Source of the DNA: Camellia lanceoleosa | Lineage: Eukaryota; Streptophyta; Magnoliopsida; Ericales; Theaceae | Assembly: GCA_025200525.1 (NCBI GenBank) | Contig: CM045761.1 | Span: forward strand, 76,165,551-76,229,550 | Length of the DNA: 64,000 nucleotides | Direction: 5' to 3' | Shown here: positions 46,701-58,583 of the stretch, one piece after another | Numbering within the stretch: the stretch's first letter is position 1 | Layout of the letters: each line of letters opens with the position of its first letter | The notes under the pieces: generated by a model | What the model saw: only the letters and a program-made list of their open reading frames with translations | The model's database searches: none | What the model was told of the DNA's origin: nothing | Made by a program: the position numbers and the translations under genes

Positions 46701-47273
46701 TGTGTGTGTGTGTGTGTGTGTTGGGGGGGGGGTGTTTGGGGGTTATTCTGCTCATGCTTATGCATACGGAGATACACATGAACCAGTCTGTACATCCAGT
46801 TGTGCATGGATGTGCTAAGAAGCACAGAAACTTTTAAGGAGGTGTGTTCGTGTCAGACACAGACACTTCCCCACACATCGTATACATGGCCAAATGTCTT
46901 GTTATTTTCTAGAGACAGACATGCTTCGGACACTTGGAGACACACGTGTTCATTGTTTAGACATTTATTAACTCTTTAGACACACTTGAAGGCCCTCTAG
47001 GTTCTTTGTATGAGTTGCAAAAGATTTTTCTACCTAAGTGAGAATTGAATTTTAAAGACTTTGCCAAGGGTGCACCCACCCAAGTAACAATAGATGAATG
47101 CAATACATCTGTTGGTTTCCTGTGTGCTTGTGTCATTTGACTAACAATAATCTTTTCTCTTCTTTTCCATTGACAGTATACAATACGTCCTATCACAAAT
47201 TGACAACTGCATTCAGTATGGAGAAGATGCGGATGTGAAGGTTAAGGATTTTGATCCGGAGGATGATGATTAG
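43796..47273 (+). CDS. GPN3: GPN-loop GTPase 3 (GPN3-like)
   Basis: Small GTPase of the GPN/XAB1 family, which works with GPN1 in assembly and nuclear import of RNA polymerase II/III subunits (family knowledge). Exons: 43796-43840, 44085-44193, 44292-44373, 44613-44698, 45472-45575, 45684-45814, 45905-45998, 46639-46694, 47177-47273. All are GT-AG and phase-consistent; 804 nt encode 267 aa. Visible motifs: P-loop GPAGSGKST (9-17, split by intron 1), LDPAAENF (switch), the defining Gly-Pro-Asn loop LGPNGG (GPN at 69-71), DCPG (105-108), and the NKxD equivalent SKMD (173-176). The C-terminus is acidic (DPEDDD). Length agrees with plant GPN3. The start is fixed by the [13 protein letters not shown]-terminus. 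No disabling mutation is seen. Confidence 0.94.
46698..46742 (+). repeat. (TG)n-(G)n microsatellite next to a GPN3 5' splice site
   Basis: Exon 8 ends ...agcag|gtacac and is followed directly by (tg)n from about 46700 and a run of about 10 G. The repeat therefore begins within 10 nt of the donor site. Confidence 0.9.
46812..46975. repeat. Partial copy of the 22395-22873 repeat family in GPN3 intron 8
   Basis: 'taagaagcacagaaactttt' (46817), 'acacagacacttcccc' and 'cggacacttggagacacacg' match the interior phrases of the element at 22395-22873. The second terminus is absent. Confidence 0.55.
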
Positions 47274-49552
47274 GGTGGCTTTGTGTCATTTGGCTGGTTT
47301 TGTTGTAGTTGCAGTTCTGATTAGGACATGAGGTGCGAAACATGTGTGAGATCTTCTAGCAGAATGGTTTGGACCTGATGTGAACTATTTTTGTAGTCTC
47401 AAATATTTACTGGGTTGCTTGTTTGTGATTACTAATCGTAGGACTTTGCCAAAAAACACAATTACATTACCAATGCCTAGTGCTAGGTATAGGTTTAGGC
47501 ATTATGAGGTATCAATTTCAGCTCATAGCTTTTATTGTTCACAGTAGTAGGTGGTTAAGAAAACCTTTTGTCGATTCAAAATGGCGTCAACTTGCTCGAA
47601 AATTACATGTTTTATGTGTGGTTACAGACCTAGGGGATTAGTCCGGAGGAAACTCCCTTGTGAGGGGAGAAAAAATGGCTCCACACCTTAAAAAATCATA
47701 TTTTCAGATTTTGGCTTACGGGATTCAGTTTTGCCTAAATTTCAACCCAGTTTTGCCTAAATTTCAACCCAACATGAATGTTAATTGGTTAGATCACCCA
47801 TCGCAGCCATGGCACTGAATGCAACAGCAAAAGTTCAGACAACCCTAACATAGTTAGAATGGAAATGTTGATTTTTTCTTGGGTAATGAAACATGGTTGC
47901 GGCATGAGGGCTAAGTTACTTGTATTTTGTTTGTTTATTTATTTATCTTTCACTAGAATTTCTTGAGAATTGAAGACTAGTCCTTTTTCTATACTAATTA
48001 TATTTGAATCTACATTAAGGGTTTTTATGTACAACTGTTTTGAATATAAGGTTTTATAAGATTTAGTTTAGGAAAATTATTCGGTGGGCAATGCATGTCG
48101 TATGTAATCTTACTACAACGTAAGTTTTCATGAATTTATTTGAGTTTGTGTTTAACTTAACTTTTAAAACAGCAAAAAAAATTTAAAAATAAATAAAAAT
48201 GATAATAATAATCTCTGATAACTAGTTTATCTCATTAAAATATGTTGAAAGATTGGAGCGGTACGACCTTTTAATTTTGTCCTCTCAGTTTCACCTCTAA
48301 TGACATGGTCCACTTCCATGTGAAGTCATCCTACAAAGCCTCTTTATTAGAGGTGGAATTGAGGGACAAAATTAGGGAGATAAATCATTATTCAAAAGAT
48401 TGAGTGTTGTACTGTTAATTTATTGTATTCTCAATAAAGTAAAAAACTAATAAAAGACCACAATTATATTTCATTTGGGGGGGTAAAAAATAAAGGCCCA
48501 TTTACAAAGCCAAAGAAATTAGGAAAATTTAGCCAAAATCTCCTAAGCCCAGTATATTAATGTGTAGAGGACACTTGAAAAATTTTACTTTCTAAACCAC
48601 CTGAGTAGGAGGCGTGTTTTTCACAAAGGATAGACTAATATTTTTCTTATTTTTCTGAACAATCTTACCCTGAATATATATCTCAGAGATTTGAATCAAA
48701 TTTGTTAGCAATTGACGTTAAAGCTTCGTTCAATGATCATTGTTCATTAATTATTGAACAGTAATCATTGTTCACTGTTCAATCATCGGTCAATCATCGT
48801 TCACTATTCTTTATTGTTCATTGTTTTTCGGTAATATGTGTTCATCGTTCTTTAATCATCATTCATTCTTCAATCATTGCAATCTTGAATTGATCAATAA
48901 TCAGTGTTCAATGATCATTGTTCTTCATTTCATTACTGTTTGTGTTAGAGTTAAAGGTCCATTCAATCATTGTTTGAGTTCGACCATGTATGTTGAATTT
49001 TTGATTAATTATTTGTTTGATTGTTGTTTGTTCGATCATGTACTCTGTTTTATTTTTTTCATGCCCTATTTATATGATAATAATATGTTACTCTAGCTGT
49101 GTGATTTGTTTTGTGAACTAGTAGTGATTTTAAAAATTTATTGTCAATTAAAGTAACATTTTACTGTGAAAAAAAGTAACATGTTACTGTTAAATAGAGT
49201 AATATGTTATTGTTTACGTCAATTTTAACGGTATTTTTTTTTATTTAAGAATTTCATAATTAACCTGGATCTTATTTGATAGATCTTGATGATAAAATTC
49301 TAAAAATATTACTTTTTTTTTATTTATTAAAAATTGATATCTACATAAAAAAATTATACCGTTTTAAAGTTTAAAATATTAAATTACTTGCTGAAGATAT
49401 TTTGATAATAGTGATATGTGCTTAACTTTTAATAAAAAACTTTTTTTTGAATATCATTAATGCATTAAAATTTTATTATGAGAGGGCTTAGACCACATCC
49501 CTCAAAAAAATTACCATAAAATATTTACTGCACACATTAATTTTTTTAATTG

Positions 49553-49583
<31 letters not shown>

Positions 49584-50199
49584 GAAAGATTACTACAAAT
49601 TTGATTCTTTAGGACATCTCCAACCCTTAAATCAATAAAGATTATTAGAAAATCTCAACTCCTTAACTCAAACTTTTACCAAATTAAGTTTCGCCCTTTT
49701 TATTTATTTTATTTATTTTAATGTTTTTACTCAAATTTACTTAAATTTGAGTAAAGATAAATCAACAACAATAATAGAATCTAGTGTAAGAGAGCCTGGT
49801 CAAGCAAACTGAATCCAACAGTTGCGGGAAATGGGCATGAGAGAGAATGGGCCATTTCACAACCAGTTAAAACAGTTAAACCTGGATAGATTCATCAGTA
49901 ATGTCAAGAATAATCAAGAACAATTACAACTGTCTGAAGATCTTTAAAAAAAGATCAAGCCAGATAAACAATGTTAATGCTGCAATTTCCCCAAAAGTAA
50001 AGTCCCTCTACCAAGTGATCATTTTATCTTGGCAGTTTTTGACATAACATATCGATAAAAATAAACCAAACACAGATTTTGTAATCTTATATCAAGTTAT
50101 TAACTAATCAAAATCGAAATTCCTGAAGTTAAAGAACTGAAAAATAGAGATCGGTACAAAACAGTCCACAATGAACACTCATATCTCTACTTGGTGCGT
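47274..50199. other. Intergenic, AT-rich; foldback and TTCATTG-rich patches
   Basis: 47274-47420 is likely the GPN3 3' UTR. At about 48255-48415 'aattttgtcctctcagtttcacctct' faces 'agaggtggaattgagggacaaaatt', a small foldback. 48720-48970 is a patch of repeated 'atcattgttca / ttcaatcat' words; the open frame at 48821-49096 falls in it and is not a gene. Long A runs occur at 49553-49580. No gene is recognised. Confidence 0.5.
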
Positions 50200-51223
50200 T
50201 CAGTCATCATAATTATCATCACCCTCCTCATCATCAGCAGCAGCAGAGTTGAGTGCATTTAACCTCTCCATCAAACTTGCCTTCCTTTCCTCTTAAGTTA
50301 ATCTCTTCAGGTTATACCTGTCACCATAAAAAAAAAAAAAAAAAAAAAAAACCAAGATTATAAAATAATAACAGGAGGAGTCCTTTAAAAAAAGCTTATA
50401 ACCAATAACATAAGATGAACATGGGAATTCTATATTTGTGTGCTACATCAGATGGCAATAGTATACACTTGACTGCCATTAATATAATCAGTCTCACATT
50501 GTATATCAATAATATGCAAGTGTTATAGAGTGTGTTGCCATTTTTGTACTGTTAACCATAAACAATAGTTGAAACTTCAAAGATTGCAGATAATTCTAGT
50601 CTTCTTGGTCTATACTAGCTGAAATTTAAATATGCAACAATGAATTAATGGCACGGTTCCATAAGAATAATAAACACATAAAAAAGTGGGTCCAATGGAA
50701 TGAATTATGTTTCTAAAGCTTTTTATATGAAGGTGGAAATGTGCACATACACGAATAAAAAGATGATGCATTAATTCTCTTTGGCCAACTTCTCTTCAGA
50801 AGAATAAGCTCAAGAGTCTAGTACTATGGCAACAGCATGGTCAACTCTCCATTAGCTCACTAGCTCATATAATACCCTCTCCTCAAAAGCACAATTAATG
50901 TTATCATTGTCCTATAAAAATATTGAAAAGAGAGATGTGGGACAAAGAAGTGAAAGAGAGAAACTAAGTTGGGATGAAGGAAGAGAAATTACTACTGATG
51001 TAACCCACATAAAGGTTGCAATATTACAGTCTATTTGCACTTATTCCAGTTATTTTAAATTCAAAATAGTGGGAAAAGTTTGCTCAATTTAGCTGAAGTA
51101 GATACAAAATGTGGTCATGGCCTAATATAATAGTTAACTGAATACAATCCTGGCACGGAACATTAATAGATTTACAGTCATACATATCAAACAAATAAGA
51201 ACACATTAGAATCATTTTGCATT

Positions 51224-51653
51224 CACTACAAAAAAAAAAAAAAAAAAAAAAAAATTAAATAAAAAAAAATAAAATAAAATAAAATAAAATTTTAGACACC
51301 AAAATTTAGAGACAAAATTATTTTTTAGGGACTAAATAATTTTGTTGCGAAAAATGTCATTATTATATTTTTAGCAACAAAAATTAGATATTAGTGATGA
51401 ATTATTATCCTTTTGGAACCAAATTTTTTGTCTCAAAAAATAAAGCATTTTGAGACCAAATTATTGTCTTTAAAAGTCTATTTATTAGTGACATTTTAAA
51501 AAATTTGATACTAAAAGCTTTGTTTTTGACTTTTTGAAACGACCTTTTAGCGACTATCCTCATAATGATAGAAATTGATTTCTAAATATCTTTTATGACA
51601 AAATTTTCACTTTTAGAGACCAAAATATTTAAAAACTCTTATATGTTGTAGTG
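51224..51653. mobile_element. CACTA-type MITE with 3-bp TSD
   Basis: Starts CACTACAAAAAA at 51224 and ends ATGTTGTAGTG at 51653; the terminal CACTACAA/TTGTAGTG pair is flanked by the direct repeat att (51221-51223 and 51654-51656), the 3-bp TSD of CACTA elements. Subterminal repeats of 'tagagac(c)aaaat' and 'tttagggactaaa' face inward. 430 bp, non-coding. It lies within the last intron of the RPL5 pseudogene. Confidence 0.9.
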
Positions 51654-51671
51654 ATTACCTCTTGTGCTCCT

Positions 51672-52254
51672 CAAGGCCGACCCTAACCTAAGGCTAGTAA
51701 AGCCTGTGCCTTAGGCTCCAAATTTTGACCCAAAAATAGGGTCCTCAAATTTAATAAAATGTTATAGGCCCAATGTTTTTTTTTAGGATCAATTTAAAGG
51801 GCCCTAAAATATTTTATTAGGTCCATGTATAGTTTAGTCCATATTTATTTATAAGTGTAGTTTGGTCCATATTTATTAAAATGAAAATATATATTAAAAA
51901 AAAAGTATTTGGGCTGAAGAAGAACAATACATGCAATATATGGGCTCTAATTTTTTTTTTACCTTCTTTATTTATTAGATTTTAGTGAAATAAATAATTT
52001 TGCCCTAATTTTTTTACTTAGATCTTTATCAGTTTTAATTGAATAATTTTTCTTAATTTTTTTGTCCTAATTTTATTTCATTAAATTGTTTTGTTTATAA
52101 TTTTAATAATTATATGTATAAATAAATTTTTTTATAACTATAAACAAATAAAAAAATTATAAATTATTATTTTATCCATAAATTTTTTTTTCAACATAAG
52201 AAAGCCTCATTTTCGAAATTTGCCTTAAGCCCCTGAAACCGAGGGCCGGCCCTG
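51672..52254. mobile_element. hAT-type non-autonomous element with 8-bp TSD
   Basis: Termini CAAGGCCGACCCTAACC (51672) and ...GAGGGCCGGCCCTG (52254) are inverted relatives. The flanks gtgctcct (51664-51671) and gtgttcct (52255-52262) match at 7 of 8 bases. The interior contains 'gccttaggctcc ... gccttaagcccc' inverted words and AT-rich DNA. It abuts the RPL5 remnant. Confidence 0.82.
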
Positions 52255-52472
52255 GTGTTCCTGTGGTGACTTCTTCTGGGATTTCTTTCGGCTGGGATCA
52301 GCCCGTGTTGCTGCATGGACTTTTTTTAGTTCTCCTCAATGCCATCTGGCTCAATGCCTCTCTTTATGTATTGGGTAAAGTGAGTCTGGTACTTTACTGG
52401 CTCATCTTCCATCACAGTCCACGTGATCAATAAAATGAGAAAGTTCACACACATACAGTCTCTAAAATATTA

Positions 52473-52917
52473 GAATTTCGGTTGGTAGCTCGAATATAGG
52501 GGTTCGAATTTGGCTTGAAATTAAGGAGAAGAAAAAAGAGGAGAAGGAAGAGGAGGAAGGAGGAGAAGGACTGGAGGGGGCCTAATTTTTAGGGCTGGAG
52601 GCGGAGGAGGGGGGCGGAGGCACGATCGAGTGAGCCGATTTGGCCGCCGCATCTGTGGGGCGATGAACGAGTCATGAGCCGCGACGAGACGGCAGAGGCG
52701 GCGGAGGCGACGAACTTCTCGCCACGAGGACGGCAGGCGGAGGCGGCGGAGGCTCCCTCTCTCCTCTTTCCCTCTGTTCTTCTTCTGGTTTCAACGAAGA
52801 AGAAGAAGAAAAGAAAGAAAGAAAAAGAAAAAAAAAAAAAAAAGAATGGCAAAACGACGTCGTTTTGCCATTCGAGCCAAAATCGAGACACGAATTTCGA
52901 GCTACCAGTTATTTTTC
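52473..52917. mobile_element. Mutator-like (MULE) non-autonomous element with GC-rich interior
   Basis: The 9-bp direct repeat aaaatatta (52464-52472 and 52918-52926) flanks ~45-bp inverted termini: left GAATTTCGGTTGGTAGCTCG, right (reverse complement) GAAAAATAACTGGTAGCTCG, both continuing to 'TTTGGCT.GAA'. The 9-bp TSD and G-initiated termini point to Mutator. The interior 52590-52770 is unusually GC-rich with 'ggcggcggaggcg' words and could be captured host sequence (Pack-MULE style), but I cannot identify a source. The open frames at 52589-52967 fall within this element. Confidence 0.75.
52844..52873. repeat. 30-bp perfect palindrome with ACGT core
   Basis: The half-site gaatggcaaaacgac is followed immediately by its exact reverse complement, giving a loop-free 30-bp palindrome centred at 52858/52859 on GACGTC. 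It lies inside the MULE element, just before its right terminal inverted repeat. Confidence 0.95.
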
Positions 52918-53914
52918 AAAATATTAAGGAAAAGAAGTTGAGACTTTTTTATCTATTTTTTTTTTAACCGCTATCACCTTTAATGTATTGGGATTGATTA
53001 TTTTTATTTATTTATTTTTTCTTCTATCAGCCACTGATATGTGTCTATAGAAATTGTAAAAGTAAAAAAAAAAAAAAAAAAGAAGGGATCAAGAAAAAAA
53101 AAAAAAAAAAAAAAAAGACTCCCTATCATTTCTGAAATGTTAATATGCTGTTCAACATCATAATAATCTATTCTGACACAAGATTCAGGTCTCACCCCCA
53201 TGTAGGAAGCAACATGGCCTCCATAAAGGTATTTGCGGTGGACCAGCATCAAGGTTCTTACTGTCTTTACTGAACCCACCAAACCTCGTCACTGTGACGA
53301 ATATTAAGCCCACAATCTAATTCTCCCTAAAGTCACATGTTAATGTACACCATACGAATTAGATTAGAAATTATATTTATCTGTCTCCAATAAGGGACAA
53401 AAAAGTGAAAAGAAGATTGAAATAGGATGTTTCTTGAAGAGTGGTGGTATTAGTACCTTATGAATTATTTTGGATCTTCTATTTTTTAGATCCACCACTT
53501 ATAAATTTTGAAATCTTAAATTTTTTTTTTCCCCTCCATATAATATCAAAATTATTCTTGTGAAAATATTTCACCAATTGAATGCACACCCCAAAAAAAT
53601 CATCTTTCAAAAAATCTTAACAAAATCCACCAAGAAGAAGAAGAGACACTGTGATTATTGTCTCTACTACCTCATCCACCATTGTTACAGTTAGTATGCG
53701 CTCTCTCTCTCTATATATATATAAACACATAATTTCTAATTTTTTTCGTAATAATTTCTTCTATTACTGGAAAAAAATTATAATGATTGGTTTTGTTGGT
53801 AGATATAATAAAATTTTGAGTTTAGTAGAGAATTACGCAACAATATTATCAAAACTACGCGATGAAGGAATAACTTTTGAACCTGATAATGGATTTTGAC
53901 TACTTCCGATAACT

Positions 53915-54092
53915 TCTGCAAGTGTTAAAATTTTTCACCGTTCAACGTGTTAAGAAATTTCTATATTCAAACCTGTATTCTTGAACTTAAAAAAATGAAA
54001 ATTTCTACATGCATTAACAATTTTGACCGTTCAATGTGTTAAGAAATTTTCATGTTCGTTTCGAATTTGAAAAAATGAAAACTTCTGCAAGC
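53915..54092 (+). repeat. Tandem repeat of about 90 bp, interrupted by the solo LTR
   Basis: Units 'acttctgcaagtgttaaaat ... ccgttcaacgtgttaagaaa ... gaaaa' (53912), 'atttctacatgcattaacaa ... ccgttcaatgtgttaagaaa' (54000) and 'acttctgcaagcgtaaa' (54081) follow each other. The third unit is split by the element at 54098-58508 and resumes with 'caattttgactgttcaatat' at 58514. Confidence 0.8.
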
Positions 54093-54097
54093 GTAAA

Positions 54098-57000
54098 TGT
54101 AACAAGCCCGCGGGGGACCTCGCTATAGCTTGGACTCGATTTGTCACGGTTCTTAATCTTGAACCAAAGAGTCCAAATCCGGCAAATCGTTTTGAGGAAA
54201 CAGATTTTTAGAAAAGAAGTGCCAAACATAGACTGCTTTGCCAGATACAGAGTCACCACCTAAATATTTTATTTTGGAAAATTTAAGAAACTCTGACTCG
54301 TTGCCTAAGGCCACGTGTCCGTCATCATCAAAGTTGCCTCAGCTCGGGAACTTGGGTACGATTGGGGAAGGTCACTTCGTGAGCACCCCCGCTCGCCCGG
54401 TCAAAGACCGGCCTCTACTAACCATGATATCTAATTTTGAAAACATTGTGCGTTCTTATTCCGGTTATTAGCTTAGATTTACTATGTGATGCCCACAGCA
54501 TACAAGTATAGACCGAGTCGCCTGAATTGGAACAAAACATTTCATGTTTGTTTGTTTGAAAATTGTTTGATGGTGCTACCCGCAGGTAGGCTAAGACGTG
54601 GATTTGCCACCCTCGAGTGGGCTTAGAAAACATGTTTTTGCCACTATCTAGTGAGCTTAAAAAAAAGATGGTTTTGCCACTATCTAGTAGGCTTTAAAAC
54701 ACACAGTTAATGATTTGTCCCAATCCAAATAACTCAACCTTCACCCACAGGCATTCAAGCAGTTATATCACATAAGCGCATAGCCTCATGGTAAGCATGC
54801 TATCATGGCAGTCACTCACACACATGCAAGGATGCTAAAGCATAAAAACTCACCGAGTACTCCAAGCCAAAACAGAAGCTAATTAGAAATCCATGCGTGA
54901 TCCTAACTATACAGAAATGCCTAATCCAACACATGCAAAAATGCAACTAGAGCAGGCTCGACTATTCTAAACATGGCATATGAGATGCAACAGCTATCAA
55001 GTATTCAACTCGGAATTGAAATACAAATGCAGTTAGTATGATGCACCGAGCCCGGTGTATGCAAAACAAATGAATGAATGCAAACATGATATCATACTGT
55101 ATGCTAATTGAAACATGCCCTAATCTAACCATCATAAGTTGGTAAATAAAAGGGAAGAAAGACGTGGGGTTGGAAGACATATATCACACTCACGCACACT
55201 TATTACAACATTGCCCTCGCGCAGAGGGTCCGAAAGAATAATATACAGTCCCAAATGAATAGTATAGTCCAAATAAATAATACAGTCTAAATATGTACAA
55301 AACCCTAATTAATTAACAAATTTAACTAGGAAAGCATTAAATTGGCATGCAAGCCAGAGACTGTCTCGACTCTTCTCCGGATGAGGAATGATGCATGCTC
55401 GGGTTGCCTTTGCGCGGAAATCCATGGCGATGCCCCGATTAGCCTCTATTTGCAATTATTCTTGGAATGCGTGCCAAACTTCGGAAGGCTGCTGATTCTT
55501 GATTTGCTGCAAAGAGAGCAACAGAGGAGCATGGCAAAGTATTTTCACACATGTATGCATGCCTCGATCCTCGTGCCACCAATCACGCATCTCGATACAT
55601 GATGGCCGAGGAGTCGAATTGCACAACTCAATATGGGATGAATGCACATAAAAATACAACTAAGACCTAACTCCATCATGGACAATCCGGAGTGTTGGTG
55701 ACTGGGGAATTGAGACATGTTCCGTCACTCGGAGTACGAAATGTACCTCGTTTCCCGTGCTTAGGCTAACTCCTATCCCAAACACAATACAATATGCATG
55801 ACATGCATGGATGCAACTAAGATACAACCTAACATGCACAATGCTATGAAATGGCATACACGATGCACGAGGTAACATGACATACACAATGCGCTAACAT
55901 GCAACCTAGCATACATAATGCTATGAAATGAAATAGCATACACAATGCATAATGGACTTACACCAACACAAGTGGACCTCAGCCACACTCACATAAGAGG
56001 CCATTAGATGAAAATGAGACACTCGAGATGCGTGCGCACGTGCACGCAAACCGAGGACTGACCCTAAGGCACTAAATGCCACTCTAACAAAGCATGGCAA
56101 GGCATGGAATGAGACCTGAAACATGAAATTAGGTACACAGAATGACCTATAGCTATGCAAAGCATGCATTATTTGAACATGAAGTGTGAAGACAGAATCG
56201 AGACAGTCCTAAAACAAGCATATTTCCAGTTTTAAGCAAGGCCAAAAAGTGAACACAAATAGGACTAAGCTAGCATGCAAAAATGGCCTCGTAAGAGAGA
56301 TAATGAAGCAAGTAGCAGCTTCTGGCCCTAAATGGCCAAGAGCCCTTCAATAAAGTTGAAGAGGGGCTCAAAATGAAGCACTTTACAGTTTACAACAAGT
56401 CACAAAAACAAACACAAGTATGGCTAAACTATTATGCAAGAAATGGGTCAAAAGGGAGACAAAGAAGCAAGTGATGGTTGCTGCCCTCAAACAGGGGAGG
56501 ACTCTTCAACAAAGTTGAAGAGGGGCCCAAAACATGGTATTTTACAGTTAGTGACCAAACCCAAAACAGTGCACATGCAAGCTTAAAATACTATGCAAAA
56601 TAAGGCCTAGAAAGAGGTTTAAACACCAAGAGCAAAAAAGGAGCTTCAAACAGTAAAAGTCCCTTGATCAAACATGAAGAGAAGGTCAAAATAATGCTAT
56701 TTACAGTTTGGATTAGAGCCCAAAAATACAAGCACAAGGGGCTAACAAAACATGCAAAAAATAAGACCAAAAGAGGGATAAAGAGGAAAGTGACAAAAGG
56801 AAGCCTCAAACAGTGAAGAACCCTTCAATAATGTTGAAGAAGGGCTCAAAATAAGCCACTTTTCAGTTTATGACAGAGCTCAAAACAGTTTATAAATGAG
56901 CCTAAAATACTATGCAAGAAAGAGGCATATAAGAGAGGTAAAGAAGCAAGTGTAAAAAGGAAGCCTCAAACAGGGAGAGGCCCTTAAACAAACATGAAAA

Positions 57001-58508
57001 GGAGCTCAAAATAATGCTGTTTTCAGTTAGGGTCGGAGCCCAAATATGCAAGCAAGTATAGCTTAGATTGTATGCAAAAATAGGGCCAAAAAGAGGAGAA
57101 GAAGACTTACCCTTAAAGAACCAATCTTTGACAGCCTTTGGACCAAGTTTGGGTGCTCCTAGGCTCTGAAAAACATCCTCAAGTTGCTGGTATGGAGTAT
57201 GGAGGCCTTGTGCTATGAGGTGTAGTGTAAAATGGTGTAGGATTTGAAGAGTTTTGGTGCTTGGAGTAGAGAGGGAGAGAGATTTGATGCAAGAGGCTTA
57301 AACCAAAATTTCTAACCCTTAAAACTAAAGGGGAGGGGCTGGTTTTATAGACAAAGGAGTGGAGAAAAGAGGGGAAAAAATGGAGGGGAGATTCAAATTC
57401 AATTTCCCCCTCCCAAAAGGCCAAACCCTCGGACATGGGTGAAGTGCAGAACAAAATACATGGCTGGAATGCACTTGGGACAAGGATCATGGCCGGCCAG
57501 CTCAAAAGGGCAAAAAAAGTCATCCACCAGGTAAGTGGCCGGCCGGCCAAATAAAGGTGGCTGGCCGGTCAGGTCAAAGGGGTAAAGTGGCCGGCCACCC
57601 CCTAGGATGAAGCCCCAGAAGTTAGCTTTCCAATGCCACAAACCTTGCATCAAAATTCCTTCTGTAGAAAAAGTTATGCCAGTTTCCATGAAGCCGCGCA
57701 GATTCGGTCCAACCGAACTTCAACCAACCATATCTCCTCCCCCCGGACCTGGACTTAGGAGATTCTTGAGTGCAAAATGAAGTCCGGAAGTAATCTTTCC
57801 AATTGTGGTGGTCTCATATCTTAATTCCTCTTGTGTAAAGAGTTATGCCCATTTCGATGAGGCCGCGCAGATTTTTCTTCTTCCCGGATTCATGCTGAAC
57901 CACTTTGGACTCAAAAAAAGTTGGCTTTTCAACAAAATTGCTGGCCTCCCACCCTCCTACAAGCTTTCTAACAATGAAAATAAGGTCTCTGCCAAAAATG
58001 GACCAAGACGGATGCAAAACGAAGGTTCGGGGGCCAAAACACGCAGTTCGGGGCCCCAAAACAGGCTGTTAGACACCGGAAGTGGTGTTCGACCACGAAG
58101 TTGGTTTCTCAGACCACAGTGTCCCTCAAAAGGGAGGAAATAAGGTATGTGCCAAAAACCGAAGCAAACGGAGGTGGTTAAGCGGTCCCGAACCGAGGCA
58201 CACGGCCAACGGCTTCGAAAAACCAAAAACCGGGCTCCAAACGGGCAAAATGGCCTACAACCACGAAACATAGCCTACGGCCACTGAGAGATGATCTACG
58301 AGACCTCTCCTTCCCTTCGGGAAAAGAAAACAGAGAAAACAAAGCCTGGTTCACAAACCGAGGCAAGGCATGAAAGATTCCGGAAGTCCGGAGGCAAGGC
58401 TCGCAGCCGAGACTCTGAAACCTCTGAACGAGCACGATATGCAACATCACCAAGCGCTCAATCGGTGATGTCTGAGTCTTAAGGTCGGTCAAAAATGGGG
58501 TGTCTACA
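54098..58508 (+). mobile_element. Giant solo LTR (4.4 kb) with 5-bp TSD
   Basis: Begins TGTAACAAGCCCG and ends GGTGTCTACA (TG...CA), flanked by identical gtaaa (54093-54097 and 58509-58513). The two ends are not repeats of each other and no gag/pol, PBS or polypurine tract is inside, so it is one LTR left by recombination between two LTRs. A 4.4-kb LTR is very long and is known mainly from Tat/Ogre-type Ty3/gypsy elements (family knowledge). GC content is higher than the surroundings, especially 57700-58450. Many short frames inside (for example 57179-57689 and 57957-58516) have no recognisable domain. The orientation is inferred from the TG/CA ends and is not certain. Confidence 0.85.
56200..57090 (+). 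repeat. Tandem array of about five 160-bp units inside the solo LTR
   Basis: 'ttgaagaggggctcaaaat' or a variant recurs at about 56361, 56520, 56679, 56840 and 57000 (spacing 159-161 bp). Each is followed by 'tttacagttt', 'acaagtatggctaaa', 'tatgcaaaaaa' and 'agaggtaaagaagcaagtg'. Units are about 80 percent alike by eye. Confidence 0.9.
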
Positions 58509-58583
58509 GTAAACAATTTTGACTGTTCAATATATTAAGAAATTTCCATATTCAAACCTGCATTCTCGAACATTACTTATTTG

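Larger units (their letters stand above)
50200..53315 (-). pseudogene. RPL5: 60S ribosomal protein L5 (uL18) pseudogene, intron-containing, 5'-truncated
   Basis: Three pieces in gene order on the minus strand. 53315-53198 reads GLNIRHSDE, then with a frameshift GFSKDSKNLDA, then after another frameshift VHRKYLYGGHVASYM. About 52425-52263 reads MEDEPVKYQTHFTQYIKRGI, then EPDGIEEN, a stop and a frameshifted remainder. 50317-50200, after an acceptor gtgacag, reads YNLKRLT, a stop, then EERKASLMERLNALNSAA and an acidic C-terminus. These correspond to the C-terminal half of plant RPL5 with its usual last intron before KRYNLK. Retained intron structure means a duplicated rather than a processed copy. 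Three DNA transposons sit inside it. The N-terminal half is not found. Confidence 0.85.

Noticed and set aside
52589..52967. About 100-aa Glu/Ala- and Ser/Arg-rich frames on both strands
   Set aside because: They fall inside the Mutator-like element; composition reflects 'ggcggaggc' and A runs, with no domain.
57179..58516. Several 80-120-aa frames on both strands
   Set aside because: All lie in the GC-richer part of the solo LTR, overlap each other on both strands and show no gag/pol or host motif.
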